A DNA stretch of 64,000 bases, taken from positions 28,784,756-28,848,755 of the forward strand of contig CP141150.1 in the NCBI GenBank assembly GCA_035235625.1. The letters are read 5' to 3'. Source of the stretch: Saururus chinensis. Taxonomy: Eukaryota; Streptophyta; Magnoliopsida; Piperales; Saururaceae. Shown here piece after piece: positions 16,311 to 29,197 of this stretch. A program made the position numbers and the translations under genes. How positions within the stretch are numbered: the stretch's first letter is position 1; every line of letters starts with the position of its first letter. Below the pieces are notes generated by a model, which worked only from the letters and a program-made list of their open reading frames with translations, was not told the origin of the DNA and ran no database searches.

Positions 16311-18170
16311 TGTTTATGCATTTTAGGATTGATTATATATTAGTGTTGGTGTATTAGGGTACAATTTTTTTCTATAGGTTTTGACGAGCTTAATTTGTGA
16401 GGAGGCTATTTTGGAGTGTTAGGGATGAATGATTATGCAGTTAATTAGGATGGCTAGTTTGGACTTTGGAGAAAGAAACCCTCAACAGAAAAGTAGCAAA
16501 AACAAAAGCACAAACTGGTTGATAAAAATAGAAGGAATGGAGGTGGTGGGACTTACTTGAGTTAATGGGATGAAAGTTAAGTTGGCGGAGGTTCTTAACA
16601 AGAAAAGGGAGAGCTAAACATCAAAAATTCAAATACTTCAATAGCCAATGTCCAAAAGAGAGAGGCCAACAAATTTTCAAACCAAGGAAGGTAGACAAGT
16701 CAATTCTACATTTCAGCAGCTTATGGCCCATAAAATGAGAGAATAATCAATGAGGGAAGATCAGCTTATGGTAATTTAGAGTTAGAAATCAGAGAGCAGC
16801 CAATTCAGTTAATGTCCAGTGGCAAGTTCGCATAGCAATGAAGCCAGTACAAGGAAATTCATCAGTTATTCCACATCCAAAACAAAGCCTAGTAATTTCA
16901 ACGTTAGAGCAAATCAAAGAATAGCTTATAGTCAGCAAAAAAATAGTCTATAGATAAACCAAACTAGTGAGCCAATCCAAGGAAAGTAATGCAAGGCTGA
17001 ATTTAGAAATATAAGGTGGAGGCACGTCCAGTTCATAGCAGCAGAAATAGAGAATAGAATTCAGAAACAAAAAAATAGAGCATGGCAAGAATAAGAAATC
17101 AAAGAAAAGGACAGAAGAATTAAAGAAGAGAATAATTGAGCAGAAAATAAGAAGAAGAAAAAGGAATGAGTCAATACACAGAAAGCACCTATTCAAGGAT
17201 GGAATTGAAGCTTAAAGGAGGTAAGAAAAGTGCTACCCAAAAGTTATAAGAACATATTTCAGAATTTCAGAGAACAAAGAACAAAAGTAGAAAAGAAATT
17301 ATTCAATTTCATCCTACAAAAACAAGAGAAAAGAGACTTAGAGAGTTCAAAATTTGAGTCCAATTCAGAAGGAACAAACTAGAGAGAAGAAGAAAAATCT
17401 CAGTTCGAGAGTACTGTAGCACTGCTTGAGGAGGAAGACGACACTGATCACGTATCATTGTTCATAGTTACTGTAGTAGTCAATGACTTCTCCAAACCAG
17501 CTCTCATCTCCAACATTCATGGCTTGTTAAACTCATAGCCAAGGCTTAGATGAAGCCCTAAACAGCTTTGGTTCTATTCCTCCTTATTTTTATTTAACTT
17601 TTTAATGGATTTAAGACTTTATTCCATATGTCAAATAGAAATTTCATTATTTTCAATTATATGCACTCGAAAGAGGGTAGAGTTATTTAGTAGATGAAAT
17701 CAAACTTAGGAACACTCGTGTCCAAGAGGAGCGGGTGCGGTGCACTTTAAGGTTCTTTTAGAAATAAGTTTTTATTTTTTATTTGAAATCTATGCTTGAG
17801 AGAGATAGGTTCTTCAACTTGTTTTTTCCGTCTCAGTCACATATGTCTGAGAGGAGTATGTGCAATTTTTTATGTGTGTGTTTGAGAGGAACACGAAAAA
17901 TACATCTATTAGAGACTTATAAATTCAAGTAGAGATAGGATTAATTTGTTTAGGGTAGATTTGATGCCTTGGTTCACCTTTACTTTGTTGTTTCCTTATG
18001 CCTTTAGTCGCTTTAGTTATTTGAAATCCATTTCTTTCCTTAATTCAATTAAATTATTTCAGATTTAGTTGAATTCAATCAATCCTCATGGGATTGACTT
18101 CATTTAGCCTATTTTCTACCTTTAATTTGTGTGCTTGTGAGTATACATAGTAAATTTTATATCAAGTTTA
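16311..18170 (+). mobile_element. Probable 5' LTR of the Athila-type retrotransposon
   Basis: The 3' boundary is set by the primer-binding site at 18171. The left boundary near 16311 is approximate. The stretch is A-rich with no coding potential, and reads into the leader at gtaaattttatatcaagttt. The matching 3' LTR is absent from this window, so identity and age cannot be measured. The 82-codon complement frame at 16948-17196 is compositional. Confidence 0.45.
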
Positions 18171-18188
18171 TGGTGTCGTTCTCGGGGA
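18171..18188 (+). other. Retrotransposon primer-binding site (tRNA-Asp type)
   Basis: The sequence TGGTGTCGTTCTCGGGGA differs at four positions from TGGCGCCGTTGCCGGGGA. That consensus is complementary to the 3' end of plant tRNA-Asp and is used by Athila/Tat-lineage Ty3/gypsy elements. It lies at the expected place between the LTR and the gag leader, and fixes the plus orientation of the element. Confidence 0.7.
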
Positions 18189-20522
18189 TTGATTAATGGT
18201 TCAATTAAGTTCTGTAATTTTGCTTATCATAACTCTTAACTTTAAGGTTTTTGCTTAGTTTACTAATCATTAGGTTCTAACTTGTTTTTATTTTGTGTCT
18301 TTGTAGGACTTTAAATTAGGAGATCAAAGTAGGAGCAAGCGGAAAGGGGCAGCATAGAACAAAATTTTAGCAACATTCAATCACTCAAAAAATTGGCAAA
18401 TGGATTTACAAGTGAGGGAAGCAGATCAAAACACAACTTTAAATTCACGTTTGCATGATGTTTAATGACTGACATTAAGAAGTTAGAGAAAATTATCAAA
18501 TTAAATGAGGAGACATTAAAGATCATTAATTTACTTTTAAGCTAAAAAAACCATAATGTATGGTTAATGTACCTTAACTAAGAAAGAGATGCACCAAGAG
18601 TGAAGATCAATTTGATTTCTTTTGCTTGATATTTCAATTCTTTATTTTTAAAGCGTGCACATATTATGTTAAACTCAAGTCAATTTCATGAGTGGAAATT
18701 GTAAGAGAAAGCAGAGCAAGTTGCGACCATTGAGGAACAACCACAACACAAAAAATAGGTCTCTTACGCATTGGAGAAAATCTTGGCCGCACTCACTCTC
18801 TCACAAATAGAGACCGCTAACAAACAAAACATGATGTTGGACATGTTGATTGAGACTCAAGATACATAATTGGCCATCCTTGACCAACTTTGAAGGGAAG
18901 AGATAGGTCGTAGCACTGTGGTTGTGGCTCACAGTGTGCATGGAGGTCCTTCTGAGTGGGCCTCCTCCAATGCATAAAAAACTACATGTAATATGCTTCA
19001 AAGATTATAAGTTTATTTACTTCAATATCTTTTAGTGAATACAATTGCCCTTGTAAAGATTATGGGGAGGGGCTACCTATTTAGGTTGGCCTTGGCTAGT
19101 GTGAAGCTCCCATATGCTTGACATTAAGAAAAAAATGAATGAAAAAGAAATAGAATTGTCCTTATAAAGATTATGGGGAAGGGATACTTATTTAGGTCGG
19201 TCTAGGCTAGTGTGAAGCTCTCATTTGCTTGATATCAAGAAAAAATAAAAGAAAAATATGCAAGTTGAGAAGATTCAAAAAAAGCCAAGCCATAGAAAGA
19301 TAATATAACTAAGAAAAAGGCATGAGCATATTCTTTATTGAGCTTTTATTTTTCTATATTTTTAGAAGAAATGTGCATAGATTCTAGCTAAAGTAAGTTG
19401 AAAAATGAGAACTTTTTCTTCATTAGGGTCTTAACAACTTTGTCTCAATTGAAAAATATTGATCTTGGCTAATAAGGTTGATAAAAAGGCATTGTCAGAA
19501 CATTTGTGGGCATATGTACAAAAGTTAATTATAACATTTATGAATTTGGGACAAGTCTAAGATTCTATCCAATGAGACTGATGATTTCACAATTTCAGGG
19601 GTACTAAAATTGATTAGCAAGATGTTTCCACATGCTTGTTTATGTTTCTAGATTGTTGATTGATCTTAGAATGTCTTGAATAAATGAGATAGAACCATTA
19701 CACATGATGAGTTTATTGAAGTAGAGTCTCTATTGTTGATTTAATTTGAGATGTGAATGTTACATGTTTGTTTCAATATATCTTCAAACTAATAATTCTG
19801 ATTAGACATAGACTTGATTGCTTATATCTTTTCTTCCTAAGTGTTATACTGATATAATTCTTCTTAATTTGAATTTTGATGTGGTTACTTAACTTGTGTT
19901 TTTCTCAGAAATTCATGCTCCATGGATTTAGTCTCTAGTGGTGCATGTTCAAGCATGATAAGGATAACTTTTGTCATTTAAATTGTTGATATATGCATGC
20001 TGCCATTCCTACTCACAATGTTTTCATGTTGACTGCCTAACCATTTGCTTGCTGATCATAGTACAAGAGCTGCAAAATCATATATTAAATATGTGTTCTT
20101 GCTGAGAAATGGATCATCTCTTAAAAGTCATTCTTGTTGCCCAACAGATCTAAAGTAAACTTTCACAAGTCTCTTGCATGTGCTGCCAAAATTTTGCTTG
20201 ATTGAAAAATTCCAACACATAGTCATATTGTTGGGGACTTAATTTGAACCAATTTTCTTGCTGACATTCATGTTTAAAGGCTATAGATTAATATTTGAAT
20301 GTTTCAACATGATGATGTTAATTGATGTGACTGAATTTGCTAGAATTGCTTCTTTTTTTTCATTCACACATGTGTTGGTAAGTTATAGTTTTGGGGTAAA
20401 GTTAACCACTCTCTTTGCTTTTATTTATTTTGCTTCTAGTTTAGAATAGCCCTTCTTGTTTGAATTAGGTTTCTAGTGGCTGGTAATATAGTTTCTTTAG
20501 TAGTTTCCTAGTTTATGCATAG
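18189..20522 (+). mobile_element. Leader region of the Athila-type element
   Basis: This stretch lies between the primer-binding site and the first gag-like codons and has no long frame. It contains a tandem duplication of about 105 bp at roughly 19038-19130 and 19139-19245. The shared blocks are taaagattatggggaggg, ggctagtgtgaagctc and catttgcttga-like text. The rest is degenerate. Confidence 0.55.
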
Positions 20523-20783
20523 TTGACAGGTGAAGGTCTAGCACTGTTTGACCCTAAAATTAAAAGAACTCTTCAGCAAAGACTAAGACAACAAATAGAC
20601 TTAGGAAATCAAGTAGTTGAGAGTAAAAATATGGGAGAGAGGAAAACACTAAAAGATTCTTTAATTCCTGATCAATTTAATTCACCCTCTTGCATAGTAT
20701 TGCCGCTTGCTACGGCAACTTTCAATTAAAATCAGGTGTCATACAACTCTTGCCTACAATTTATGGCGTAAAAAAGGAGGACT
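20523..20783 (+). pseudogene. Athila-type gag, 5' fragment (broken)
   Basis: The frame contains KTLKDSLIPDQFNSPSCIVL, which resembles the start of plant Athila gag polyproteins (a short TLRDY-like motif followed by a Ser-Cys-Ile stretch). A stop follows at ATFN, and the similarity continues in another frame as KSGVIQLLPTIYG, so at least one frameshift is present. The gag is then cut by the insertion starting at 20789 and resumes at 24205. It is non-functional. Confidence 0.7.
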
Positions 20784-21218
20784 CACACTGTCACGCCCCG
20801 GTACATGTCCCCTTGAGCCAAACCCGGTCCAAGGAGGAAGCGGCACGTGGCGCGACAAAGTATTGTTAGATTACTGAAGGCTTAACCTATCCTTGGGTAA
20901 AACACTACGGAGTTGTGTATGTATACTTTATATAAAAGCAAAATAAGCAATAAAGGACTACTAGTTAAACATTAGCCCACAACATGCCCATATACTTAGT
21001 CATAAACAGTCCACACATGGCTAAAGTATAAGTCTAAGCCCACAATGGCTAATAAGAGTCTAAGCCAACATTGGCTACATAGAAGTGTGAAGTATAGTTA
21101 AGTATGTAAAGATCTCAACATAACATGCTATCAAAGATATCATAAAACATAACATCTCCATGCATCCCCTCTCAAAGATCATCGCCAACCACATGCTCCA
21201 TATAGAGCCCATCAGAAC

Positions 21219-21720
21219 TGAAACATCCGAGATTTTTCATCAAATTTTCTTAAAAAATCACAATTTTTTTTGTACTATAACAAATATAAATTGAAGGAAA
21301 TTTGACAAAATCAAAACATGTGAAAATAGTTTATAATTTAAAACATCACACATCAATTTTTTCCATCCAATTTTTTCCTCATTTGATCAAACATTGTACG
21401 GTCAAACCAAATATCCTCAGGCGCTACTCAAAAATAAACATACAAATAAATTACCATGATCATGGATTTTAAATATAAATATCTCCTAGGCATCCCTGAG
21501 TGCAAGTCCCATAAACAGTCTAGTGTCTAATCCAAATTACAAGTCCAAAAGGTATAAATACTTTAATTCTCATCTCACCCAATACATCAATTTGCAGCAC
21601 AAAATAATACTCACAATGAGTCAAGGATATACTTGAGCCAAAGGGAATCAATCCACCGCAGAAACGAGCATCCATCTCTAGGAGCTCTCCATCACAAACC
21701 TGCAAAAACCTTTTGAACAA
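21219..21720 (-). repeat. Dispersed LTR-end repeat shared with 63518-64000
   Basis: The two stretches share blocks in the same order: tctaatccaaa, ctcacccaatacatca, gggaatcaatccaccgc and catccatctctaggagctct, then ccatcacaaacctgcaaaa. This copy starts TGAAACATCCGAG where the other starts TGTAATGCCCGGGG. Both are probably the 3' portion of the same LTR family read on the complement strand. Confidence 0.75.
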
Positions 21721-21949
21721 TGAGGCTAAAAAATAGGGTAATGAGTATTTTCATACTCAGTAGGAAAATTTCCAGTAGGGGAGTTCTAAATAGTGAACTC
21801 AGTAAATCCATAAATATATGCTTTTATGCAACTCAAAAATGAAGCAGAAAATATAATAATTATGCACATATGCATATAATCACGCATAACACACCATCAA
21901 ACCAAACTCACACAAACACCGTTATTCAGTGTCTTACAAATTTACTTGT

Positions 21950-22225
21950 ACAATTGTACGCTTACTCATACAACTCACACATACTTGTATGACCTTACTC
22001 ATATAATCTTACACTTACTCGTACGACCTTACTCGTACAGTCTTACTCATAAACATACACTTACAGTCTTGCTCAAAATCATACTCTTATAATCATGCTC
22101 ATAATCATACTTTTATAGTCTTACTCAAAATCACCCTCTTACAATCGTGCTCAGAATCATACTCTTACAGTCTTACTTAGAATCATACTCGTACTCAGAA
22201 ACATACGTACTCACTAATACAATCG
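21950..22225. repeat. Degenerate tandem repeat, about 25-bp unit
   Basis: The unit resembles tcttactcagaatcatactc with variable tacagtc linkers. It recurs roughly ten times (for example ttacagtcttgctcaaaatc, ttataatcatgctcataatc, ttacaatcgtgctcagaatc). Imperfect copies continue less regularly beyond. This is a family-specific minisatellite within the LTR insertion. Confidence 0.75.
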
Positions 22226-23349
22226 TACACATACTATCAACCATTTGAGCTCATTGTCATTAATAAGCTCCAACGTCGAAATGAAAAAGAATGTCACTTA
22301 GGCATCACCTTAACCTTTGGGGAGTGACTAAACGTCATGGACTTTTCCGAAGACAAGGCACACCAATGCTCATGGGGCACAAAATCAAATAAGTAAGAGC
22401 AGGTCCATGATACTACTTACCTGAGCGCACAAACATAAACACCCATACATAAGGGGTCATCCAATTGCCCACACTGAAGGGGCCTTATAGTTCCAGTGCC
22501 ACTCTTGGGTAGGAATCATATAGTGCCACTCTTCAGCAAAATCATACAACATCACTCTTGGGCAGGAATCATACAAGGCTCTCAATAGAGCATCAAACAT
22601 CTGAGCTTAATTCAGGGCACAGACCAAATCGAAAACATACATTGCTCTCAACAGAGCATCAAACGTCTGGGGCTCAATACAGCACATAGACAACATCCCG
22701 CAAGATAAATACCATTGCTAGACATGAGAAATGCTTAGCCGACTCATTATCAGCTAGCTCATACACGGAACTTAATTCGTCGAACCCTCAGGTCTCAAAC
22801 TCACAATGTTATCATTAGCTTTGCTTATAATTCAATTTTTAATTAAGTTATGTAGTACAATTATGCTATAACAACTCTCAAACGTACATTGCTCCACTGA
22901 TCAAACCGAAGTTGAGCCCAATCCAAAACCCTAGTTCATCAGGGCACCAGACTTCACTTAACACCAGATCAACTCATAACAATACTCACCGTACACCAAA
23001 ATCTTACATATTCAAACAATATCCGCCATCCTTCTTACGTCCAAAACATCTTACTCGACATCATCAAACCGAGCTCCTCATAGCAGATCCCCGTTATCAC
23101 CCTCTTACTTAATACCTCACTTATTATGCTTACTTTTCACTTCATAATTTGTACGTTATACTTGTACAATTATGCATTCTTACTGTCTGACAATTCCCCA
23201 ACATATGCTCCAAACCAATCCATTCAAATCCTCGCTCGTCAAACTTACCTCCTATGTCTTCTGTCATACGCTTACACATCCACATTTAACTTCATACCAA
23301 ACCCTTTGTCACCTCTTACCATTCATCGCCCAAACTTTTGCCAACACAC

Positions 23350-23485
23350 AGTCCACATACGTAACTTACCAACATACTCGCTAGCCATCACTAGCACATA
23401 CATAATAAACATACGTAACATACTAACATATTTGCTAGCCATCACTAGCACATACATATTCCACATACATAAAACATACTTACAA
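23350..23485. repeat. Two-copy direct repeat around tagccatcactagcacatac
   Basis: The block acatacgtaac, then accaacata, then gctagccatcactagcacat occurs at about 23355 and again at about 23410, about 55 bp apart and nearly identical. It lies inside the LTR insertion and explains the internally repetitive translation of that stretch. Confidence 0.7.
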
Positions 23486-24204
23486 CTCACAAACATATCA
23501 TATGCATTTTGACGTGCCATATTTTATTCTCTTACATTATGCAAGTGGATCATGATTTAACATCCAAAGCATTGAATCATAAAATCCTAGCATGCTACCA
23601 TACATTCAAAGCATGCTATCATGAAATTACGAGTTCAAAGCTCCCCTACCTCGTAATCATGACGTTTGATGGCGAGCACACGACAGTGGTGGTGTCGACT
23701 GAGGAGTTGGCGGCCAAAAGCATTGCCAAGTTGAGAGAGCTGTTGTCCCAAGGGTTTAGGAAGTGCCGGAAGTACTTATGGCCAAACAGGGTGTCAGAAG
23801 TCAATGCAGAAAAATCTGCAATCCACAATGGCACATGAGGGGCGGCTGAGAGAAATGTTGTGCCAATGAGTGGCTAATGCAACTGGAGGTCCAGGTGTAC
23901 ACACTAATATTCGGCCAACAGTTGAAAAATACTCAACCGGCCACAAGATGTCAAAATCGGCCGTGGATAGCACCCAACAGCTTCGATTTCGAGTTTACAA
24001 AGGCCCACATAAGGGCGGAGGGCGTGGTACAATGCTCGAGGGAAGAGGAGAGGTTGAGGAGGGCTCTGTGTCTAACTCCATTCAGTGGTAGAGCCATTCA
24101 ACGGTCATGCGGCACAAATACAGCGCCTAAACCCTAAACTGCACGCATGACTACATGCACAAGCGGCCGAAGACCACTCAAGGGGAGATGGGTTGGACAC
24201 ATAC

Positions 24205-25800
24205 CACCATGTCAAGGAGTTCCTAGACATTTGTGCAACATTCAAATTTTAAAATTTCTCTGAGGATTCCATTAGACTTCACCTCTTTCCCTTTTATTTG
24301 AAAGATAAGGCAAAAGCTTGGCTTAATTTTTTAGTAAGAACTATCGCCACTTGGGAGCAATTGTCCAATTAATTCTTGAACAAGTTCTTTCATGTCCATA
24401 AGACCAATGAGCTTTATAGATAAATTATAAACTTTATACAAAAAGAGGGTGAACACTTTTATGAGTGTTGGGAGAGATGGAAGGACCTACTCCTTAAGTG
24501 TCCCCACCATGGATTTGAGAAGTGGAAGCAAGTGCAATACTTCTATGATGGTTTGACACCTCAAAACCGTCAAATGGTTGATGCTGCTAGTGGTGGGACA
24601 TTTATGGCAAAGCATAGGAATTTTTTGAAACACTAAGTGAAAATTCTCGACAATGGGATTATTCAAGTAGAGTTGACATAAAGTCCCAACTTCAAAAGAG
24701 ATATGGTATGTATGAAGTAGGAAATTCTCCTAATTTTTTGGCTGAGATAGAGAGTTTGACACAAAAAGTTGATGTGTTAGTGTTGGCTAGGGAGATCCAC
24801 ATGCAATCCTGATCTCAAGTATGTATCATATGCTCTAGCCCTACCCACTCTGCCTAGAATTGCCCTTTTAATGCCACATTCTTTGATTATTTTGATGACC
24901 AAACTAATGTTGTTAATAGCTTCCCTAGACCTACAAACGACCCATATTATGACACATACAACCCATGTTGGGCTAGGCATCATAATTTTTCTTGGTCAAA
25001 GGGCCCACACCAAGGAAGACCTTCAGGGTACCCTCCTCATCAATTATACCCACCTCAAGTTTAGTCATTCCCTGCACAACCTAAGAAACCAACCCTTAAG
25101 GATAGTTTGAACATGTTTATGCATAGTTCCCTCATATTCTAGAAAGATACCCACAACACTCTATGTGCCAACTCATAAGCAATTGCAAAGTTGGAACTTC
25201 AAATGGGTCAGCTTGCATTTGCATTAAATGAGAGGGAAAAAGGCAAATTTCCAAGTCAACCTATAGCAAACCCCAAGGGATAGTATGGAGTCGGCTCTAA
25301 TTCTAGTCAAGCTCAATTCCATGGGGAAGCCAAAGCCATAACCATCCTTGGGAGTGGCAAGAAGGTTGACAACAAAGTAGAAATCCCCAATAATGTCTTC
25401 AAATCTGTGTTAGAGGAGGGTGAGAAGGAAGAGAGTGGTGTTAGACCAGCTCAAAGTAGAGAGAGTTTCAAGGAGAACTTAGGGACTTCTACCATTTATG
25501 AGTCTAGCCATATGGCCAATTATGTACGAAAAAATCCTTTTCCTCAAACACTTACCATGGGTAAACAAGGAAATAATTTTAATGAGATGATGAAAATTTT
25601 CATGATAGTCCAAATTAATATTCCATTTCTCGATGCCATCAAACAAGTTCTTTCATATGCTAAATTCCTTAAAGACCTTTGTACACAGAAAAGGAAAATG
25701 AATGTCCAAAAACGGTCTTTTTTACTAAACAAGTTAGCTCCATCCTTTAGCATATTACTCCACCTAAGTTTAATGACCCGAGTTGCCCCACCATTTCTTG
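24205..25800 (+). pseudogene. Athila-type gag, 3' fragment (broken)
   Basis: The translation shows the hallmark gag region: FPFYLKDKAKAWLNFL, then TWEQLSN, then EGEHFYECWERWKDLLLKCP and FYDGLTPQNRQMVDAASGG (24.29-24.60 kb). It continues with NPCWARHHNFSWSKGP and LELQMGQLAFALNEREKG in the C-terminal part. This order is typical of Athila/Tat gag. Several in-frame stops (after FKF, LSN, LYR and elsewhere) and frameshifts make it non-coding. The longest remaining frame is 25407-25823 and contains the gag-protease linker. Confidence 0.85.
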
Positions 25801-25806
25801 TGTCAT

Positions 25807-26190
25807 TTGAGACCATACCATAGAGAGGGAATTACTTGACTTAGGTACTAGGGTTAACTTATTACCTTATTCTATTTATGAGCAGGTTGGGTTAGGAGAA
25901 CTACAACCAACTACTATAACACTAGAACTGGTTGATTGATCTATCAAAGTCCTATGTGGTGTTATTGAGTATGTTTTGATCAAAGTTAATAAAATTATCT
26001 TCCTTGTAGACTTCATTGTCTTAGATACACAACATGTGCAGAATGTCAATCATCATATTCCTGTAATGCTTGGGCGGCCATTTCTGGCTACATCCAATGT
26101 CATCATCAATTGTAGGAATGGGTTCATGAAGTTATCTTTTGGAAATTTAAAAGTCAAACTCGACGTTTTTAATGTTGGTTGTTGAGTTGT
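25807..26190 (+). pseudogene. Retroviral-type aspartic protease of the Athila-like element (broken)
   Basis: The catalytic-site region reads LDLGTRVNLLPYSIYEQVG, where the usual motif is LxDxGxSxxLMP. The expected Asp-Leu-Gly core is still visible. Downstream, IPVMLGRPFLATSNVIINC matches the conserved flap-side ILGRPFLATA block of plant Ty3/gypsy proteases. Frame changes and stops interrupt it. It belongs to the same element as the flanking gag and RT. Confidence 0.85.
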
Positions 26191-26473
26191 ATGCAATGCA
26201 TATGATTGAAAATTTAGTGCAAGAATCATTCTCACATTTTTCCTTTGATGACCCTCTCCAAACTTGTTTGACTCATTTTGCTTTAGACTTTGATATAGAT
26301 GGGTCCATTAGGGCAGTTAATGCATTGCTTGACTCCACCCCTATCTTGGATCCGACCATATGGAAAACCAAAGTGGTACCTTTGCCAGCTTATGTGTCTA
26401 AACTTGTTCCATCTATTGAGAACTTGACTTAAAACCATTACCTGAATGCCTTTTAGGTCCTTTTGATACCTTG
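26191..26473 (+). pseudogene. Protease-RT linker of the Athila-like element, interrupted
   Basis: The frame 26172-26432 is rich in acidic residues and in leucine and proline (for example PLPAYVSKLVPSIE). It corresponds to the spacer before the RT in Athila-like polyproteins, where a KLPELKPLP-like segment is usual. It is cut after CCTTG (26469-26473) by the LTR inserted at 26474 and resumes at 29851. Confidence 0.65.
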
Positions 26474-26893
26474 TGTAAGATCTCTGATCTTAAACCGGTT
26501 TATTTTAATGATTATTTATTAGTTGTCGTGTCGTTAAAACATTTTCTGATTTATTCGGTGGTTTCAAAAATAAATGGTGTTTCTTATGATTTTAATCCAA
26601 AATTAACTTTACAATTATTGGTTTTAAGTGAATTTGGGTCAAATATGAATTTTTGGGAATTTTTTGATTTTTTACTAATTTTCAAAAAATTAGGGTTTAG
26701 CGGGACCCCCTGTGGGCCCCACAGTCGAAATTTAGGTTTTTAGACCAAATTTACCTAGACATCAACACAAGCCTTTATAAAAATTTTCATAATTTTCCCA
26801 GGTTTAATTAGTGCTCAAATAGCCAAAATACCCATTTTAGCCCATTTTTCTATTCATACCTCACTAATTACCTATGTACACCCCAAACCCTAC

Positions 26894-26900
26894 TATAAAT
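26894..26900 (+). promoter_or_regulatory. TATA box of the solo LTR
   Basis: TATAAAT within ctactataaatagaatgac lies about 420 bp from the LTR start and precedes a CT- and TA-rich leader containing ccctagat-like motifs. That is the usual placement of the U3/R boundary in plant Ty3/gypsy LTRs. Confidence 0.5.
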
Positions 26901-28644
26901 AGAATGACATGAGCTATTTCCATTTTTGGAATAGGCTGGGAGATGGAGGTTAGGCCTAATTCCCCCAATTAGGCCCGGATTAGAAGGAGTTTAAGGTATG
27001 TATCCTCTAATTAAGCCTTAAACCCTAGATTTTCTCCTAATCCGTTTTAGATCTATCATTTTCCCTTTGTTTTAATTCATTTTTAAACATCAAAACTACT
27101 TATTTGCATCTTTACTTCAAACCCTAGATCTAAAAATCTATTTTTTATGTCTAATAAGCCCTAGATCTAAGTTTTTCATTAGGGTTTTCTATGTTAAATC
27201 GATTTTAATGAAGTTTAATTTAAACTCTATGTCTTTATAAGGTTTCCAAGAAGGGTGATCGTCAAATCCAAACCTAATCAAGGGATAAGGTAATAGACTT
27301 TCGAAATTTTAGTCTTTCTATGGTAAAACTCTTGATTTTGTGGTTTATTTGGAGTGGATTTACTTGATTTAGTGCTTTAATAGCGAGATTAGTAAATTGT
27401 AATCTTTTATCCCGATTTCTTAGGGTTTTATCTTGTTATGATGTAGATTAACTTTCTGGAAGGTATGGTGGAGTTTTAATGGCATTTGGGTTGTTAGATG
27501 GAGATTTTAAGTTTCATCAATGGAGTTTCGGTTTGAAAATTTGAAATGAAGAAGATGACCAAAATTGCTTTGTTGGCGTTAGAACGGCCCTGCATGGCAT
27601 TCGAACGGCAACACTACAATTTTGGCATTTTTCCTATTTAGCCGATCGAACGGCCCTGCAGGGCGTTCGAACAGCTACACTGCAGAATTTGATAGTTTTA
27701 TGTATGTTGCTTATTTCGACATATCTACTTCAAAATATTATTTTTATGTTTATGTAGAGTGTTTTGAGCTATAGTAAGCTACTGGAAGACCATTGATGTT
27801 TAGAAGTTGTGGTATATATTTAAAGTTATGTGAAATGGCTTGCAGTTGGATATCATTGTTGAAATTGCTATCTTGAAGTTATGAGTGGTGGATTCTCTAT
27901 GGTTAAACATATTTTCAGTAGAGCTACAACATACTAATGGACTGATATGTCATGATAGGGTGTGGTTAAATGATGTGTGAATGTTAGTGTATGTCTTGAC
28001 TCAAGTATGAAGTGAATGATCTTATATATGTTTAGCTTGTGGTTAGGCTTTGACTTGATTTATGATTTTAATGGTTTTTTTCCTATGATTTCCACTGGAA
28101 TCTATGATTAGATGTTAATACGCATGTGTAGTGTGATGGCGATTTAATTACAAAGAATGTTGATCTACTTTGAGTTAGGTGCTTCTACCACGCACACACA
28201 CACATGTGGGGTTAATGATTTTGATGAGGCTTGATATTGTGATTATGAATGATGCATGAGGGGCTGATGAGAGCACTTATCATAATTTAGGATTCATGTG
28301 TGTTTTACCCATGTATGTACCATGTGCACACATCATGAAAATAGATTTCCAATTGAGGCTTTATCGAGATTAACCGAGTTTGATCGATTGGATGTAATGT
28401 GGTGAAATTGCATGCTGGATTAATCAGTCGTTGGCTTAATCGAAACTTGATTGGTCCGAAGGGACATGTTTTGATTTGAGTTCCTTTGTGGAACATGTGC
28501 ACTCCCGGGGTTGAGTAGAGTCAAAATGAGATTATATGAGGACGAATCGTATACTTGTTGCGGTTGAGATTTATTTATTGAGAATAGTCACATCTGGACA
28601 CTGAGCACCCAGAGTGGTATGCCTTCATGCACCGACTACCACGT

Positions 28645-28930
28645 GTTCTAGGTTCCCTATGAAGGAATTTGGACTCTCCCCACCGCAGAGATGTCCTTAG
28701 CGAACACCCTACTCTAGGTTCCCTATGTGGAATTTGGACATTCTTAGCCAGAATTTTCCTTAGCGAGCAGACCTGCTCTAGGTTCCCTTTGGGGAATTTA
28801 GATTTCCCGTGTGGATTATCCTTGGCGAGCAGAGGGGCTGACTACCCCTACATCTTGGTTTCTCTTATGGAATTCAGACTGTGTCCTGAGCGGGCAATGC
28901 CCCAGGTTTCCAGTTAGGAAATTTGGGCCA
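28645..28930 (+). repeat. Tandem repeat of about 60-70 bp in the solo LTR
   Basis: The unit has two parts: ctaggttccctatgtggaat followed by ttggac, and ccttagcgagcagac. It occurs at about 28647, 28711 and 28777, with a weaker copy at about 28851 (tcttggtttctcttatggaa). It accounts for the repetitive 82-codon frame here. Confidence 0.75.
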
Positions 28931-28993
28931 CGTCCAGCCCTGCGGCAATGATTGTGTTTACTCCTTGATGGAGGCATTCTCTATTTATGTTGA

Positions 28994-29197
28994 TGCATGA
29001 TCTGAAATGTATGTTACAGATACATCTCATGCAGGTTTATATGATTGTGAAACATGTAATTGGGCACGTTTGTCATGCAACATGGATGAGATATGTTATG
29101 AATGTCTGATTTGGAGATTGGGATTGAGATATTATATGATGTTGTTGCATGATCTGAAATGTATGTTAGAGATACATCTCATGCAGGTTTATATGAT
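28994..29197 (+). repeat. Direct repeat of about 52 bp, 152 bp apart
   Basis: The blocks tgcatgatctgaaatgtatg, agatacatctcatgcagg and tttatatgat occur at 28994-29045 and again at 29146-29197 with a single visible difference (ttacaga versus ttagaga). This points to a recent internal duplication within the LTR. Confidence 0.85.

Larger units (their letters stand above)
20789..24199 (-). mobile_element. LTR-type insertion (3.41 kb) in Athila gag, leftward orientation
   Basis: The insert begins TGTCACGCCCCGG and ends GGGTTGGACA, so its outermost four bases (TGTC/GACA) are inverted. It is flanked by CACAC (20784-20788) and CATAC (24200-24204), a five-base duplication with one mismatch. Gag similarity continues directly across the joined flanks. 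The first 430 bp match, in reverse, the end of the LTR at 26474-29850. From 21219 a second end-like sequence (TGAAACATCCGAG) starts and matches the LTR at 63518, so the insert may itself be compound. No pol sequence is present. Frames of 60-138 codons inside have no family resemblance. Confidence 0.7.

Noticed and set aside
21950-22225. CRISPR-like array of short repeats
   Set aside because: Units are degenerate, without constant spacers, in plant LTR DNA.
23126-23512. 128-codon frame rich in Tyr, Thr and Ile
   Set aside because: It lies within the LTR insertion and reflects the local tagccatcactagcacatac repeat.
28669-28917. Repetitive 82-codon frame suggesting a small Cys/Arg-rich protein
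   Set aside because: It is produced by the 60-70-bp tandem repeat inside the solo LTR.
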